From positions 100,392,897 to 100,456,896 of the forward strand of contig OX638370.1 of NCBI GenBank assembly GCA_951812925.1: 64,000 bases of DNA, read 5' to 3'. Below are positions 9,535 to 21,204 of the stretch, one piece after another. The DNA is from Calliopum simillimum (Eukaryota; Arthropoda; Insecta; Diptera; Lauxaniidae). The stretch's first letter is position 1, and every line of letters starts with the position of its first letter. The notes beneath the pieces were generated by a model. The model saw nothing but the letters and a program-made list of their open reading frames with translations, was not told where the DNA came from and did not search any database. The position numbers and the translations under genes were made by a program.

Positions 9535-12415
9535 GTAAGTTCATTCTGAACATAAATAATTTACATAAAAAGTAGTTTGCATTCCTACGAGAAAGGGTTT
9601 TTCTTGTAATTGCCCAATCAACAGTTTACCGGCGCGAAGTCCTGTAAGCTTTGGATTCTTCTTAGTTGATGTGTGTTTATTCTCTTTCGTACAAAATAAA
9701 CTATTTTAGAGGAAATTAAACAATTTCCGTTCGCAATTTATATTAGCATTTTAATTTGATAGAAAATCAGATGTGCAATGGTTTTCGAAACGCAATAAAA
9801 GTTAGTGAAAAGTAAAATATCAATACCAGACAAATATATTTCCACTGACAATGATTTATTTTTATTGAGATGTAACTGAGTTTATTGAAGAAAAAACAAA
9901 TTACTTGTTTCTTAACAATTTTTTGCATATTGTTGTAAGAAGCAATGGTAAAATATGTGTCAGTTGGTTTAGTAAAGGCATGGAAGCATATTACCATCTG
10001 ATGGCATATCAACAGAGTTCCTTATGAGACATTATTTTGTCCTATCAGTCAATGAACATTTTGAAAGTTTAGCATTATCAGGATCAAATCATCAACTATA
10101 ATTACCTGAGGGTAGTCGTTTGGTTATTTTGAAAGATATCATGACTAAAACTGGAGCGACTTTCTGTTTGCTCAAAGAAAAATTTGCGAGAAGTGTCCAG
10201 CAGCATACATTACGCCATTTAGTTCTGAATGTATCATAGCCACAGTACTGCAATTCTCTCTGCTTTGGAAAATATTGCTGTACCCCCCTCCCCCCAAGGA
10301 AAATAAATTTCATATATTTTGTATGGATTTCGAAATATTAACATATATGATACGTATATGGCCTGCCCCCCGCCAAGAATTTTCTGAACTGGCCTGAATT
10401 GGCACCACTGCTTTAAGTCCATCATTATCTTAAAGCAAAGGTGTCAGTGTTTTAAAATCACTGAGACAGGCGTAGTCAGTGCAGAATTTTGGTTCATATG
10501 CGACAACCACAATATTTCAATATTTTGCAAATTTCGCGGAACTACAGCAATCACAAAAATATTTTTGTGGTTTTTTTTTTGGATCGTCTATACAAAAAAA
10601 AAAACATAATCAAGCCAAAAAAAACAACAAAAAATATTTTTTGTGATTGTTGTTGTTCGGAGAAATTTTCAAATTATTAAAATATAATGGTTGTTGTAGG
10701 CTTTTTTTGCATTATTTTCAAACTCTCGTTTGCGAAACCATTTCGTTAAGAAAACGTCCATAAAAGTTGACAGAAGGCTTTGCGGTTGTTGAACTGGGTT
10801 TTTGAAAAGATGGTACCGCAAACCTTAAACTATTCTCTGGGGAATATGGCGGTTCAAGCAACACTCAAGCATATTCTATGGCTTTTCTGCCGTTAAACTT
10901 TAGTACGGTCTATGGACAATTTCTAAGGTACAATTCCAGGATAGATAATAGGCCCATTCAAAAACTCCCCCCATATATGCAAAAATAAGCAAATTGTAAA
11001 CAGCTATGATAAGACGTAAACAGTTCTTCATATCTACGTGGGCTTCTATATTTATTTATGTCCTAGGCAACACTAAGTGTTGCCAGGTGCAATCTGATAT
11101 TTCCATTGGAAAGTTTGACATTTCTTAGCATAAATGTACTCAGAACGTTTTGACGTTTAATTAAAAATTTCAAATTCAAAAAAATTGTACTGAAAAATTG
11201 CGGCAAAAGCTACATTTTATTGTTTTTCTGGAGAACCACTGGGAGGCCCACTCCAATTTTTGGAGGACTGGTAAGTTACACTTGTAGCTTTTTTTACAAG
11301 AAAAATAAAAAATATTAAAAAGGACATATTTTGGGAAACTCAATTTAAATTTTTTTTTTCAGTGTAAACTATTGTTGTTTTACTCAAAAACACTGAACAG
11401 TAAGCTCCAACCATCAATGTATTTTCATTGTTGGTAGCTAATAAAAAAAAAAATGTTTGCTAGTTTTTATTTCAAAGCCTGTTTTAAGACAAATCATTTA
11501 AGACTACAAAATTGAAAATTGGATAAATGCAACCGAAGTTATAGCTTCTCAAAAAAAACTAACCTAAAAATTTCAAAGTCCCATATCTCCGCCATTTTTT
11601 TAAATTATGAAAAAATATTTGTAATAATTTTTTCCACTATGCATCTATTGCTTATGCCAATTTATAGCCAAATCGGATGCCATGAACAAATTTCTTGATC
11701 GTTTACACATGGTTTGTACCACCTACAGCAGGCAGACAGTCAGTCAGCTTGACAATGTTTGTTTTTGCTGCTGCTATTGCTGCTGCAGGGTTAAATAGTG
11801 CCCCCACTAATTTTAAAGTGCTCATAAAAACTATTTGGTATCTTAATTACAATGAAAGATATACATATGTTGGATGTAGGCTCTAATTGATTTAGGCTCT
11901 AATTGATTTCACATAACTTTTGCCATTTATTATGTTCGCATACTTTAAAAAAACATAAAAATTGTCATAAACAACGTTGTTTCTCCCATTTAATAGTCAA
12001 TAGGGTAAGATTAAGCCCTCAATCAGTTATTGACCATGGTCGGTTGAAAGTCTACTTAAAAATCAAGCACATTTTTAATGATAGCAATAAAGATGAAATT
12101 TTATTGCCAATATAAAGGCTCGAAAAATCACAAAACATCAACATGAAGAAGAGTTGCAAACACATTCCTTTAACATGGCCACGGTCCATACAAACTATCA
12201 CAGCTCATACGTTAATTACTCGTTTTTATACGCGATGATATCTGCTAAATGGTCCAGCTAGACGGACACATGCTTCAGGCTAAACGTGATTTCAACTTGT
12301 ACCGACTGACTGGTAGCGCTTGGTTGCGGTTGCCTAATCCTAAGCATCCTAACATTTATAAATGTACTCAGAACGTTGTTTACAGTGACTTGAAAAAATC
12401 AATTTGGCAAAAAAA
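9535..12415. other. Rx intron, proximal part
   Basis: This starts at the strong donor GTAAGTTC. No further exon was found. It holds low-complexity A/T runs, a C-rich run (about 10284-10298), and an inverted pair AATCACAAAAATATTTTTGTGG / CAAAAAATATTTTTTGTGATTG split across about 10550-10650. The 20-bp word ATAAATGTACTCAGAACGTT occurs twice in the same orientation (about 11131 and 12358), suggesting pieces of one dispersed element. Confidence 0.5.
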
Positions 12416-12503
12416 ATGGAATTAGCTCGTGAACATTTTCGTGCGATCATTTTTCACAACTTTCGACATGGATTATCACAGGAGTGCATCCAGTGCGCCA
12501 CCT
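12416..12503 (+). pseudogene. Mariner transposase N-terminal fragment
   Basis: ATG 12416 opens MELAREHFRAIIFHNFRHGL and then SQE, the start of the HTH_48 domain of mariner/SETMAR-type transposases (REHFRAIIFHNFRRGLSQ..C). The similarity ends near 12503, just before a Helitron-like boundary at 12538. Only about 28 codons of a normal ~345-residue transposase remain, so it is a dead 5' fragment. Confidence 0.6.
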
Positions 12504-12538
12504 ATTGGAAAAGGGCAGAAGTTTGCCGGGACCGCTAG

Positions 12539-13979
12539 TCTACATCTATATTTATAAAAATGAAATGGTGTCCGTATGTAGCTTATGGACGCGGAAGCTA
12601 CACGGTAAGGGGGTGAGATACCGCTGAGAGGGCCGGGAGTTGCACTCCCCATACGAAAAACATACAAAAAATGCTATATCTTGATACATGGATGTTTATT
12701 GCGTTTACTATTCAGCTAAGCTTAAGAGGGATTGAACGAAAGGGATTTGCACCCCCCGTGCAATAAAAATACCCAAAATGCTATATTTTTACGCCTATAG
12801 TAGCTATCATTATAAAAGTTGGTATGTAAATATAAAGTTTATTCACCTTGAAAAACCTGAAGGGTTGGAAGAAAAGGACGACGCACAGTGGTCCGAAAGG
12901 CTAATCTAGATGGAATAAAGTCATAACTCCTGTTTGGAAGCAGCTAGAAGCCTGAAATTTTCAGCGCTGAAATATATTATAGAAAGGGTACTTCACAATA
13001 AAAATGGGCGGTATACGTCAAGTGAGCGTGGCGCAAATTCTATATGGTAGTAGGTAGAGACCCGAGTTTTAAGGGTCTTACTTTATTATGGAAACAGTAC
13101 TTTACACCAAAATGAACGGTGTGCGTCAAGTGGGCGTGGCACATGCGTTCTTTGTTTTTTCACAGATTTGAAGTTTAGTGCAAAAAAAAATTCAAAAATT
13201 CAAAAATTATTTTTCATTTACTTAATCATCAGTATAACAATGCATCAGATGGTTAACGGAAACAATTACAACCTATCTGAATAACTTTCAAACATCTTCT
13301 TTCCTAGTTTCTTGTTAAATTACACATTATAAAGCTTTTTCCGTGTAAAAGGTGTGTAACCTAAAAATGAAATAAAAATTGAAGGGGCACTTATGGGCAG
13401 CTAATTTTTTCTTCATTATTTACATGACAATTCATAGATAAAAGAAATATAAACAGTTTTGCAATATCGATCCATATGGGTAGTTAAAAGTTTAACTAAA
13501 CTTTGGGCTACACGAAAAAGTAGTACAAAAACATTACACTTTTTACATTAATTTTTTCCCCACAAAAAATATTTTAATTGAACAGATATTTACAGTAAAA
13601 TTAATTCATACCTGGCGTAGTTTAGGAAAAAAACAATTATTTAAAAAAGTTTTCTAGTTCACTCACACTAACTATTCAAAGATACTGCTAAAAATAGACT
13701 GTGGTCTTATAATAACTGCATCAATGCAAATGCTCATGTTTCGATCAACATAGCAAAAAAAATAATGCGTAAATGTAAACAAACAATATACCGTTATGAA
13801 CCGTGGTCAATTCTCAATCAACTAATAAAAAAATTTCATGCTTTTGAAAAACTAGAAAATTGACTTTATTCCATCTAGATTGACCTTTCGGACCACTGTG
13901 CGACGGGGATGGATGGGACTTGGAACATATGTAAAGGGCATCGGGAACGGGCAAACAAAGTCGCTATCGGGCCAGCTAG
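12539..13979 (+). mobile_element. Helitron-like non-autonomous element, interrupted by a Transib-type insertion
   Basis: It begins TCTACATCTATATTTATA just after a CTAGT and ends ..CGGGCCAGCTAG followed by T (13980). A 5' TC and 3' CTRR-T are the Helitron hallmarks, and the TATAAAAATGAAATG.. opening is common in insect Helitron-type repeats. Another similar start (TATATAAAAATTAATGTTTG) follows at 13982. Removing the 12884-13900 insertion leaves about 420 bp. No Rep/helicase coding is present. I could not confirm a 3' hairpin, so the class is tentative. Confidence 0.38.
12884..13900. mobile_element. Transib-type DNA transposon, non-autonomous, 1017 bp
   Basis: The ends are inverted repeats of about 43 bp: CACAGTGGTCCGAAAGG, two variable bases (CT/TC), then AATCTAGATGGAATAAAGTC. 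Each end is flanked by the 5-bp duplication CGACG (12879-12883 and 13901-13905). The first seven bases equal the RAG recombination-signal heptamer CACAGTG. After exactly 23 bases comes the A-rich nine-mer AATAAAGTC, on both sides. Transib elements are known for 5-bp TSDs and heptamer-like ends. The interior has no long open frame. It holds a pair of ~60-bp direct repeats (CGTCAAGTGRGCGTGGC at about 13017 and 13124). Confidence 0.75.
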
Positions 13980-14420
13980 TATGTATATAAAAATTAATGT
14001 TTGTATGTCTGTATGTTCCTTATAGACTCCAAAACGGCTGGACCGATTATCGAAAATTTATATTCATAGGTATCTGGGTACGGCGCGTGTTTCTGCATAA
14101 TTAGTTTTTTCACCCTATTGTCCCCCTAGAATGCCGAAACCAAACATTTTTTTTCTTTTCTACGCGTTTCATAACTTTTAAGGACATTTTAGTGTAAAAA
14201 AATTTTTTCACCGAATGGTCCCCCCTTAGGTGGCGGAACCAAATATCAGAAATTTTCTTTATTTTAATTTTTTTCGTGTTTTCTACGCGTTTCATGATTT
14301 TTCTGGACATTTTAGAGGAAAAAAAGTTTTTACACCAAGGGCCCATCTTGGATGTCGGAAACAAAAACTTATAAACAATTTTTTCCCCATTTTTCATGTT
14401 TCCAAATCATATCTCTGAAA
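13980..14420. repeat. Repeat with ~122-bp tandem units
   Basis: TTCTACGCGTTTCAT recurs at about 14158 and 14280, and GGACATTTTAG at about 14182 and 14304, giving a ~122-bp period; a third partial unit follows with GGATGTCGGAAAC. Each unit contains CACC..TGTCCCCC..GCCGAAACCAAA-like text. The same unit, inverted, is found inside the element at 43471-44191. The upstream part (13980-14100) opens with TTAATGTTTGTATGTCTG and GGCTGGACCGATT, a common insect repeat start. Open frames on both strands are by-products of the repeat. Confidence 0.55.
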
Positions 14421-16849
14421 ATATTTAACGGCCATGAATGAGATTTTGTATATGTATTAAGAGTATCGGGACAAATAATGTCCAAGGGAAAATTGGGCAG
14501 TCTACGTCCTTAAAAAACGTCATATCTCTGAAACTATTTAACGCACACGGATGATATTTAATACGTAAATAAATTACGTCGGCAAAATTTACAGTCTTTG
14601 ATTTAATTTAATTGGAATTAATTGGAATTCAGGATCGAAATTACAAACTTGCGTCATAATGAAATTGAAAAAAATCCTTTACAATTTAAATCAAGGGCTA
14701 ATCGTTAACTAAAGTTTAAACATTTGCCTGTTTTTTGTCTTTTATGCAAATATCAGTAAATCTTGAACCCCTTCTCCCCCTAACCTGCTTGCGAAATACT
14801 TGAACGACCCCTAACGAAAATTGCCAAAGCGATAGTGACGGGAATTGTGAAGACGAAATTGTTTCGCGTGCGCACAAATTGACCTTAATAGAAAAAAGGT
14901 TTTCGATGCATTAAGTATGTAAATATATTCATTAAGTAGTTAAAACTTCAAGAGACTCATAAATGTTATTGTATGACAATTTCAATAACTTTGACCAAAC
15001 GAAAAGCTAGATAGCTCTATAGTTCAAATTCAACTTGAGTGAAGTGGTGTGTATGTCAAGTGCTTATTATTTCTGCTTTCAAGGTTCAATTTGGAATACT
15101 TTATTTCCGAATAAAGGGCTATAGTTTTTTGCTGATTTCGGTAGATGGGATTACCAAAAGTCATTTGGCTCTCTATTTCCTACAGTTTTGAGTTCATCTT
15201 CCAAAATTATAATTCATAATCATTCTAAAAGCAAGCGCCATATTTACTACTTGCTTTTTCACCATAAATTAAAAAGCAATTTTGCAACACAAGCAAAAGT
15301 TTTCATAAATACCAACACAAACAGAGAGTAAACTTTTTAAACTAACATTATTATTATGTAACCAACTAACTAACTAACTAAGTAACTAGAAAACTATTTT
15401 ATTATGTGATTTACAAACGATAGAAATTGTCGCACCAAACAACAATGTTGCCAATATAAATAAAATTTCAATTCTCAAAACTTAATCAAAACTAAATTTC
15501 TACTTTATATTGGTTTAGGTCGTCTTATAACATGAAGATATTTCTTCACAACAAACACCCCCCCCCCACCTCTTTGCCAATTTTTTTTTTTCGCCAAACA
15601 GCAAATGACATGACATAATTTGTGTGCAACGCTGTGCAACCAAAAATCGTGTCAATTTGACAAAGTGACACATAAGGGCCGTACGCCATAAAGCGCCATC
15701 TATTATTGCTGATAAGTCGATTGAAGACGTTGAAATATTTTGAGGTTTCTTTGGCGTCGTCGTCGTCGTCGCTCCATATTTGCGCTCTTTATTTTATATG
15801 ATTGTTGTTATTATTTATTTGATTTTCTTATAAATGCAAAACTAACCTTTTTCCACTTCTTTCTACTTCTTATTTTGTTTTTATTACTATTGTCGACGAC
15901 TTCAATAGTTGGGAGCAATTTTCCACAAATTCTTGTTGTATTCCACGTTGTATCGCCGTGGGTAATGTTTAGTCAATAAAACTGATTTGTCAAATCACGA
16001 AATTTGATATTCTTTGCGGGTGGTTAAAAAGCAACAAAAATGAAGTTTATTTTTTTCTTTTTTCATTCTTTTCTACCTTATTTGCGGGAAATAAATTGCA
16101 TTTTTTAGGCATAATGATTGTAAAGAGAGCGCGGTTCGGGGGGAGTGGGGTCGCACCTTAAATAAGTTTTGTCATATGCCTGCAGGAGGGTTCAATATAA
16201 CCTTAGTTAAGTGTATGTATGGCTTGGAATATGTCAAAGCATTCTTAAGCAATAAATGCAAAACAAATTTAATTTTCACTTTGAAGTTGCTATGCTGATA
16301 TAACGAGGGTGCAAAAATTGTAGCAGATATTTAGGCGCAATTGCGTATGAGTAAAAATTGGGTTTTTTTACGTTAAATAAATATTAGTTTTATAATACTT
16401 AGTGTGCAATATGCACTGTCTTATTTATAATAGAGAGTGCTTTACTAGAAAATGTTGAGTATATAAAATTGCATTAAGACAAATAAAAACTAATGCCCCA
16501 GACAGACGACTGTGTAAATTTAGATTATGGACGTAATACTTTGAATCTTTTTGTTGCATGATTTCAGGCACCCTTGAGGAGTCAAAGGTTAAAACTGCCG
16601 TTTTAGAGAAAACTTTTTTGCTAGAAACTTTTAGCCTATTAATTGGGCTTTATAATAATGTATTTGGTTTTAAGGGCTTAACAGTATTTAGGAAAGTACT
16701 ATGCCTTCAAATTTGATATTTTCAATTTTATCCTATTTTTTTTGACTTTAGTATGAAAAATTTCTTGTTAACATACTTTTTTATAATTTTTTTTGGAATT
16801 CCTGTTAAATTTTCTTAAATTCGGTAGTACATTTGTCATACCAGTTTTT
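14421..16849. other. Intronic DNA without recognised features
   Basis: Single-copy-looking AT-rich DNA. Only minor items stand out: AACTAACTAACTAACTAAG (about 15364), a C run followed by a T run (about 15560-15590), and CGTCGTCGTCGTCG (about 15756). No exon or TE boundary could be supported. Confidence 0.45.
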
Positions 16850-17632
16850 ATACCCTACACCAAAGGAATATTCACTTTGTCCTTCCGTTTATAACGCAGA
16901 GAAGGAGGCGTGGCAGATATAGAAAAGTATATATGTATATTCTTGAACAGCGTCACGTCCTGAGTCGATATAGCCATGTCCATCTGTCTGGCTGGCTGTG
17001 CGTGGAAATATTTTTTACGGGAAAACTAACCATGATAATTCAATGAAATTTGGTATGTTGGCTTTTTCGCAAAAGTTAGCTCGTGGGATTGAAAATGAGC
17101 AAAATCGGTCAACGGACACGCCTACCACCCATACAAAAAATATATTCAGAATGCAAGTTTAGGAGTATTTTTCACGACAATTCTACCGAAATATAATTAA
17201 ATACTACGAATTATAAGTGCAAACTCTGAGCAAAATTTGGGTGAATCGGACAAGAGGGCGTGGCACCCCCCTTACAAGCAAAAATTTCAAAACGTTATGC
17301 TGAATGAGTTTTTTGTAATAATCCAACTAAATTTCACTCAAATACTAAAGACTATAAATGCACGGTCTGAGCTAAAACTAGGCGAACTCGGAAAAGAGGC
17401 CGTGGCACCTCTCTTATAAGAAAAAGCTTCCAAATGTTATACTTAGAAAGTTTTTTGAGATAATCCAACCGAATTTCACTCAGACACTAAGGACTATAAA
17501 TGCTCGCTCTGAGCAAAAACCGAGTGAACTCGGACAAAAGGGCGTGGCACCTCCCATAAAAGCAAAATTTTCAAAATACTGCAGTGTAGGGTATTTAAAG
17601 TTTGGCCAGGCCAAAGGTTACACCCTTACTAG
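16850..17632 (+). repeat. Dispersed TATACCC repeat, copy 1, with ~142-bp internal tandem units
   Basis: It starts TATACCCTACACCAAAGGAA and ends GCAGTGTAGGGTATTTAA plus GGCCAGGCCAAAGGTTACAC. The two ends are partly complementary (TATACCCTACAC / GTGTAGGGTAT). The left part contains the fly-wide phrase GATATAGCCATGTCCATCTG. The right part is three tandem units, each with GGCGTGGCACC (17251, 17394 with one mismatch, 17536), a ~142-bp period, and the phrases TTTGAGATAATCCAAC and ACTATAAATGC. Other copies are at 28948, 35455, 37545/42145 and, inverted, 61808. No coding. Confidence 0.7.
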
Positions 17633-19549
17633 TTTAATTAAAAATCAGAAAAAAATATTTTTCTATGTAACAATACACAAGTTATTCACATGCGTTGCGC
17701 TGCATATGATGCTGCCATTTATCTTGTGGAGCCTTCAAACGGATTGTTCTTGAAAAGTAGTTTTTTCTGACCTCAAATTAAAAATTTTGGTATGATAAAT
17801 GTGTCACCGAATTGAAGGAAATTTAACGGAAACTTAAAAAAAAAACTAGATTTCATACTAAAATTGCTCCCAAAGTCCAAAATTAGAAAAAAAATTTTAA
17901 AATATCTACTTTAAAGGTTCAGAACTTTGCAAAATCCTTTTTAACTCCATAAAAAAATAGAGTCCTAGAAAGCCAGTATAATTAGCTAAAAGCTTCCAAA
18001 ACAAAGTTTTTTCTTAAACATTATGATGACCCAAGAAAATTTTTTTTTGTAAAAAAAGTCAGAAAATCAGTTTTAACCCTATAACTCTTCAGGAGTACAT
18101 TTAAGAACCTCAATTGCTATTTTTCGTCAGTCTAGGCATACTTTATCAGCTTTGTAACTTCATCGATAACACCCTATATAATAGAGGGTGTTTTTTCTGG
18201 AAAAGGTTGAGGATTTAAAATTTTCATTAAGGCACATAAAAACAAACAAATTGAGGTTTTTATTAAACTTTTAAAATAATTTTTTAATTAAAACTTTGCA
18301 AGAATATATTGTAATGGAGCATATGAGTTCCTTTTTTTGATAATTTTATGAAAAAAAAAAAATTAATTTTTCTGCACAACTTAAAGTTATTTTCAGCTCA
18401 GAAATTATTTTTATTAAACCCATAAGCACACAAAATGCACTAGTTAAGATTTTGTCAAAACCACTTCAGTATATTTTGAAATAACCCTACTTTTGATATA
18501 AATTCTACAAAAAAAAAAAATATTCTCTCCACAAATTTTCCACTCACTACATAGCCTTTTATTTTTTACAGCCCATAATAAGCGCTGCCTTTTCTTCTTT
18601 CGCCGTACTACGCCAAAACATGCCCTCTACAATGCGTTGCTGCATAGTCGGCATGTTGCTTGCTGTCTTCAAAATAATTTTGTCTCCAAAAAAGTTTAGA
18701 GCTTCCCCCATGCAAATTATGAATACAACATTTTTTTCTTTTTTTGGTTTATCCCTTTTTTATTTGTTTTGTCTTTCACTATGGAATTTATGAGGTTCCA
18801 CATAGCAATTTACCACCACGTTATGCTTTTTAGGCAAAACATGCAAAGCAAAATCTTGTGGTTGAATACCCCTTAGTTACTTACTTACCCTTAGCTAGCT
18901 AACTATCTGTATTTCGGTATGCTGTCTTTAACAATTGAGACATAAATTTTAATGTGTATTTAAAAAGTTTATGATTTCTGGCTTTTGAAAGTGTACAAAC
19001 CAACATGAAGTTTATGCAAAAATACACACTCGTGTGCATCATTTCGAAGAAGCCGTTTTTTGGGGGGGTTGTGGAGTTTTCTTTATTTTTAATATATCCT
19101 GTTCTGACATAATAAATAAATATTTGTTTGCATTTTTTATAGGTTTTTAATAAATTTCCATCGTATTTCTTTTAATGTCACAGACAGTTAGACAATTTTT
19201 GGTTTCAAAATTATGCTTTTTTCGGTATTTATGACATTATTACGTGCCAAGCATATTTGGGGACAATGTAGTTTAAAAAGTTAGTGTCTTTATTTGCATT
19301 TTCACAAATTTTTTTTACCCAACAAAGTTTTTTTATTGTGTTATCAAAAACTTTAATAAAAACGTTTAAGCATTTTCTGAATTGGGGAATAGGCTGCTTA
19401 AAAAGTCACTAAATAGAAGTGTATGACAACAGCTGACCCAATTATTTCTAATGCGACATTTAGTCTTTGAGTCTTTTTTATAAATACTATAGTTTTTGAG
19501 GAAAAACCAGCTGAGTCTGTGAAAATTTGATGCTACTCCAAATTTCAAT
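17633..19549. other. Intronic AT-rich DNA without recognised features
   Basis: Dominated by A/T homopolymers and short words. No exon, TIR pair or tandem array could be supported. Short open frames have no recognisable domain. Confidence 0.4.
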
Positions 19550-19957
19550 GATGGATGGTGGCTAATCGGCTCAAAACGTCGAAAAATTTTTTATCTGATT
19601 TTTATGTTGAGTTTCTATTTCCCTGCTTGGTCCTATGGTAAATTTGCCAATCTATTTGTTAAAATAACGATTATGGCCAAACGGATAAAGCTACATGCTT
19701 CTTAAAACATTATATGGCAGGCAGCCGTGAATATTAACCGATAATGGCCATTTTTAGTTTTAATCAGACTTCGACCCTTACTGTTATCAGTACAAAATTT
19801 CGTGCATATAGCTCTATCCATAATTTTAAGCAACAGAAGGATAAATTTAAAATAGGGCCAATAAGGGCTCTATTGGGCCAGTAGGAACTCAACATAAAAA
19901 TCTGAAAAAATCAGGAACATTTTTTTTCGACATATGAAGACGATTAATCATCCATCA
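19550..19957. repeat. Foldback repeat
   Basis: The left arm (about 19550-19615: GATGGATGGTGGCTAATCG .. CTGATTTTTATGTTGAGTT) is inverted at about 19886-19956 (AACTCAACATAAAAATCTG .. CGATTAATCATCCATC). The ~270-bp interior is AT-rich and non-coding and carries GGGCCAATAAGGGCTC / TATTGGGCC words near the right arm. A non-autonomous DNA transposon is likely; no clean TSD was found. Confidence 0.5.
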
Positions 19958-20021
19958 TGTACAATTATGTACGTCTTATCCATAGATTTTGATTAAAAGC
20001 TAGCTAAGCCTGTGATTTCAT

Positions 20022-20130
20022 CGGTTTGGATTGGATTTGGGTGGACTGAATTGGTATTAGATTGGATTCTATTGGATTCCATACAGGATTGGATTTGATT
20101 GGTTTCGATTAGATAAGATTAGATTAAAGC
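20022..20130 (+). repeat. GATTGGATT-rich degenerate tandem repeat
   Basis: GATTGGATT, GATTGGATTC and GATTAGATTAG variants follow one another for about 100 bp. The period is irregular, near 9-10 bp, as in a decayed minisatellite. Confidence 0.5.
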
Positions 20131-20347
20131 AAAGAGAGTACAATATATATTTTTCTCTTACTTAAGTTTTTATTTTTATCTGGGACAAAATACCTTGATA
20201 AATTCTTATGATTTATATGCAGGTAAGAGAAGAAAGAGAGTCGGAAAAAAATTTTCCAAAGTGCCGTATTTGCTCTGCTAATTCTTCACAATCATACTTA
20301 TTTCTTCTCAGTGTAATATGCAGCTCTCATTATTGGTTTTGCTAGTA

Positions 20348-21204
20348 ACAGGTCATTCAATACGTCCATATGATGACACAAAGATTGCGTTACGTTTTTC
20401 CATATGATTTTTATTTAGAACTAACCTTCAAACAATACGTGTATAAATTTGACAGCAATTGGTCTATTGATTCATGAGTTATAGCATTTTGTGTGAAGAA
20501 CCTTTTGTTATTAAAAAAAAAAAATTGAAAAAAGTGAATTTCGAGTTTTGATAAAGCATTGCTTTTTGATGAAAAAAAATACAGTGGAAACCAAACAATG
20601 GGCTGATAAACATTATCCAAACTCTGCGCCATCGATACAAATGGATTGCTGAATTTAAACGTGGTCGTACCAGCACAAATGATGCAGAGCGCTGTGGACG
20701 CCCAAACAAGGCTGTTATTCAGAAAACATAAAATCCACAAATAGGTTATGAACTATTGCAAATTGAAGGTGCTCGAGCTAGCTGACATTGTAAAGATATC
20801 AGATGGTAGTATTTTTACCATTTTACACGAACATTTGGGTATGCAAAAGCTCTGTGCAGAGTGGATGCCGCGTGAGCTCACAGTCGACCAAAAACAACAA
20901 CGAATTGATGCTTCAGAGGAGTGTTCGGCGCTGTTAAACCGCAATAAAATCGAATTCTATCGTCGATATGTGACAATGGATGAAACATGGCTTCAATTTT
21001 ACACACCAGAATCCAAAAGACAGTCAGCTGAGGCCTATTTTGACGAAAAAGTGAAATCGTCCTATAAAAGTGGTATCGAAAAGTTGGGAAATCGCTATAC
21101 TCATTGTATCGTCCTCGAAGGCAACTATGTTGAATAATAAAATCGAGTTTTGTCAAAATCTTGTTTTTTTCTTACTTTTCCTACGGACTTATTGAATGAC
21201 CTGT
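20348..21204 (+). mobile_element. Mariner transposon, irritans-like, internally deleted
   Basis: The terminal inverted repeats ACAGGTCATTCAATA[C/A]GTCC (20348-20367 and 21185-21204) are flanked by TA on both sides (20346-47 and 21205-06). On the + strand the remains of a mariner transposase read in order: MKKNTVETKQWADKHYP (20571), then FKRGRTSTNDAERCGRP, ISDGSIFTILHEHLGMQKL, WMPRELTVDQKQQR, and YVTMDETW with the first catalytic Asp at 20979. At about 21032 (RQSAE) the frame jumps straight to the C-terminal YFDEKVKSSYKSGIEKL..LEGNYVE. About 450 bp with the second and third catalytic Asp are therefore missing, matching 857 bp against the usual ~1.3 kb. The N-terminus also has stops and frameshifts. 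It is dead, but its ends look mobilisable in principle. Confidence 0.85.

Noticed and set aside
14110..14418. Overlapping 95- and 62-codon frames on both strands
   Set aside because: Produced by the ~122-bp tandem repeat; the protein repeats itself accordingly.
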